NCBI RefSeq assembly: GCF_023242475.1
Contig: NZ_JALJFG010000016.1
Span: 51,739 to 115,738 of the forward strand
Direction: 5' to 3'
Source: Pseudomonas sp. MWU15-20650
GTDB lineage: Bacteria > Pseudomonadota > Gammaproteobacteria > Pseudomonadales > Pseudomonadaceae
DNA length: 64,000 bases
The position numbers and the translations under genes are program-made. Below the pieces are notes generated by a model. That model had not been told where the DNA came from. It worked only from the letters and a program-made list of their open reading frames with translations, and made no database searches. Below, one piece after another: positions 63,955 to 64,000 of the stretch (its first letter is position 1; the number at the start of each line of letters is the position of its first letter).

Positions 63955-64000
63955 GTTGTGGCGAGCGGTATTTCTGTGGCTTGCGGGCTGACTGTGGCGA
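63955..64000. repeat. REP sequence right of the RAYT gene, cut by window edge
   Basis: TTGTGGCGAGCGGTATTTCT, then CTTGCGGGCTGACTGTGGCGA-like bases, is a degenerate GGCGAG-type REP followed by the start of another. The window ends inside it. The bases 63853-63954 between this and the transposase start hold only its promoter region. Confidence 0.6.

Overview
The window is GC-rich, densely coded bacterial chromosome. Gene content and order point to a Pseudomonas of the P. fluorescens group. The main evidence is a complete aprX-inh-aprD-aprE-aprF-prtA-prtB-lipA operon (extracellular protease, inhibitor, type I secretion, two S8 autotransporters, TliA-type lipase). Supporting evidence is many copies of the REP/REPIN palindromes typical of this group and a REP-associated transposase. 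No rRNA, tRNA, CRISPR array, prophage or conventional insertion sequence was seen.

Layout. 1-4.2 kb: the edge of a LysE-type exporter, two LysR regulators, a truncated LysR remnant and a medium-chain dehydrogenase. 4.2-7.8 kb: a 700-base non-genic stretch, then an unrecognised 474-residue protein followed by a MocR-type (GntR + aminotransferase fold) regulator. 7.8-13.4 kb: phosphoglucomutase, pirin, a UvrD-like helicase with an odd Gly-x3 repeat, and a small DUF1652-like protein. 13.6-21.4 kb: a probable polyamine or amine catabolism region (SnoaL-AraC regulator, FAD amine oxidase, PotF-like binding protein, LuxR regulator, APC permease, P1/DmpA-type aminopeptidase), interrupted by a small RTX-like protein gene. 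21.7-36.0 kb: the aprX-lipA operon.

36-43 kb: small Tyr-rich envelope proteins, a YgdI-type lipoprotein, a FAN1-type nuclease next to an Fe-S nuclease-helicase, and a two-component system. 43.3-46.3 kb: an extracytoplasmic methionine-sulfoxide repair cluster (Tat MsrB, DipZ, MsrA). 46.4-49.9 kb: an alpha-E/ATP-grasp pair, a two-TM protein and a tiny acidic protein. 50.2-57.2 kb: an amino-acid uptake and processing cluster with an aminotransferase fused to an ABC ATPase, a binding protein, two permeases, a DMT exporter, a TetR regulator and an AstE/aspartoacylase-like enzyme; similar palindromes lie at both ends. 57.2-63.4 kb: a CUT2 (ribose-type) sugar ABC transporter with a LacI regulator and an FGGY sugar kinase. 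63.4 kb to the end: a RAYT transposase between REP sequences.

How they work together. The aprX-lipA operon makes exoenzymes together with their own export machine. The Msr/DipZ cluster repairs oxidised envelope proteins and may answer to the divergent two-component system. The TetR cluster looks like one regulon for importing and deacylating or transaminating an amino-acid derivative. Starts were chosen by ribosome-binding site and family length, so several differ from the longest possible reading frame.
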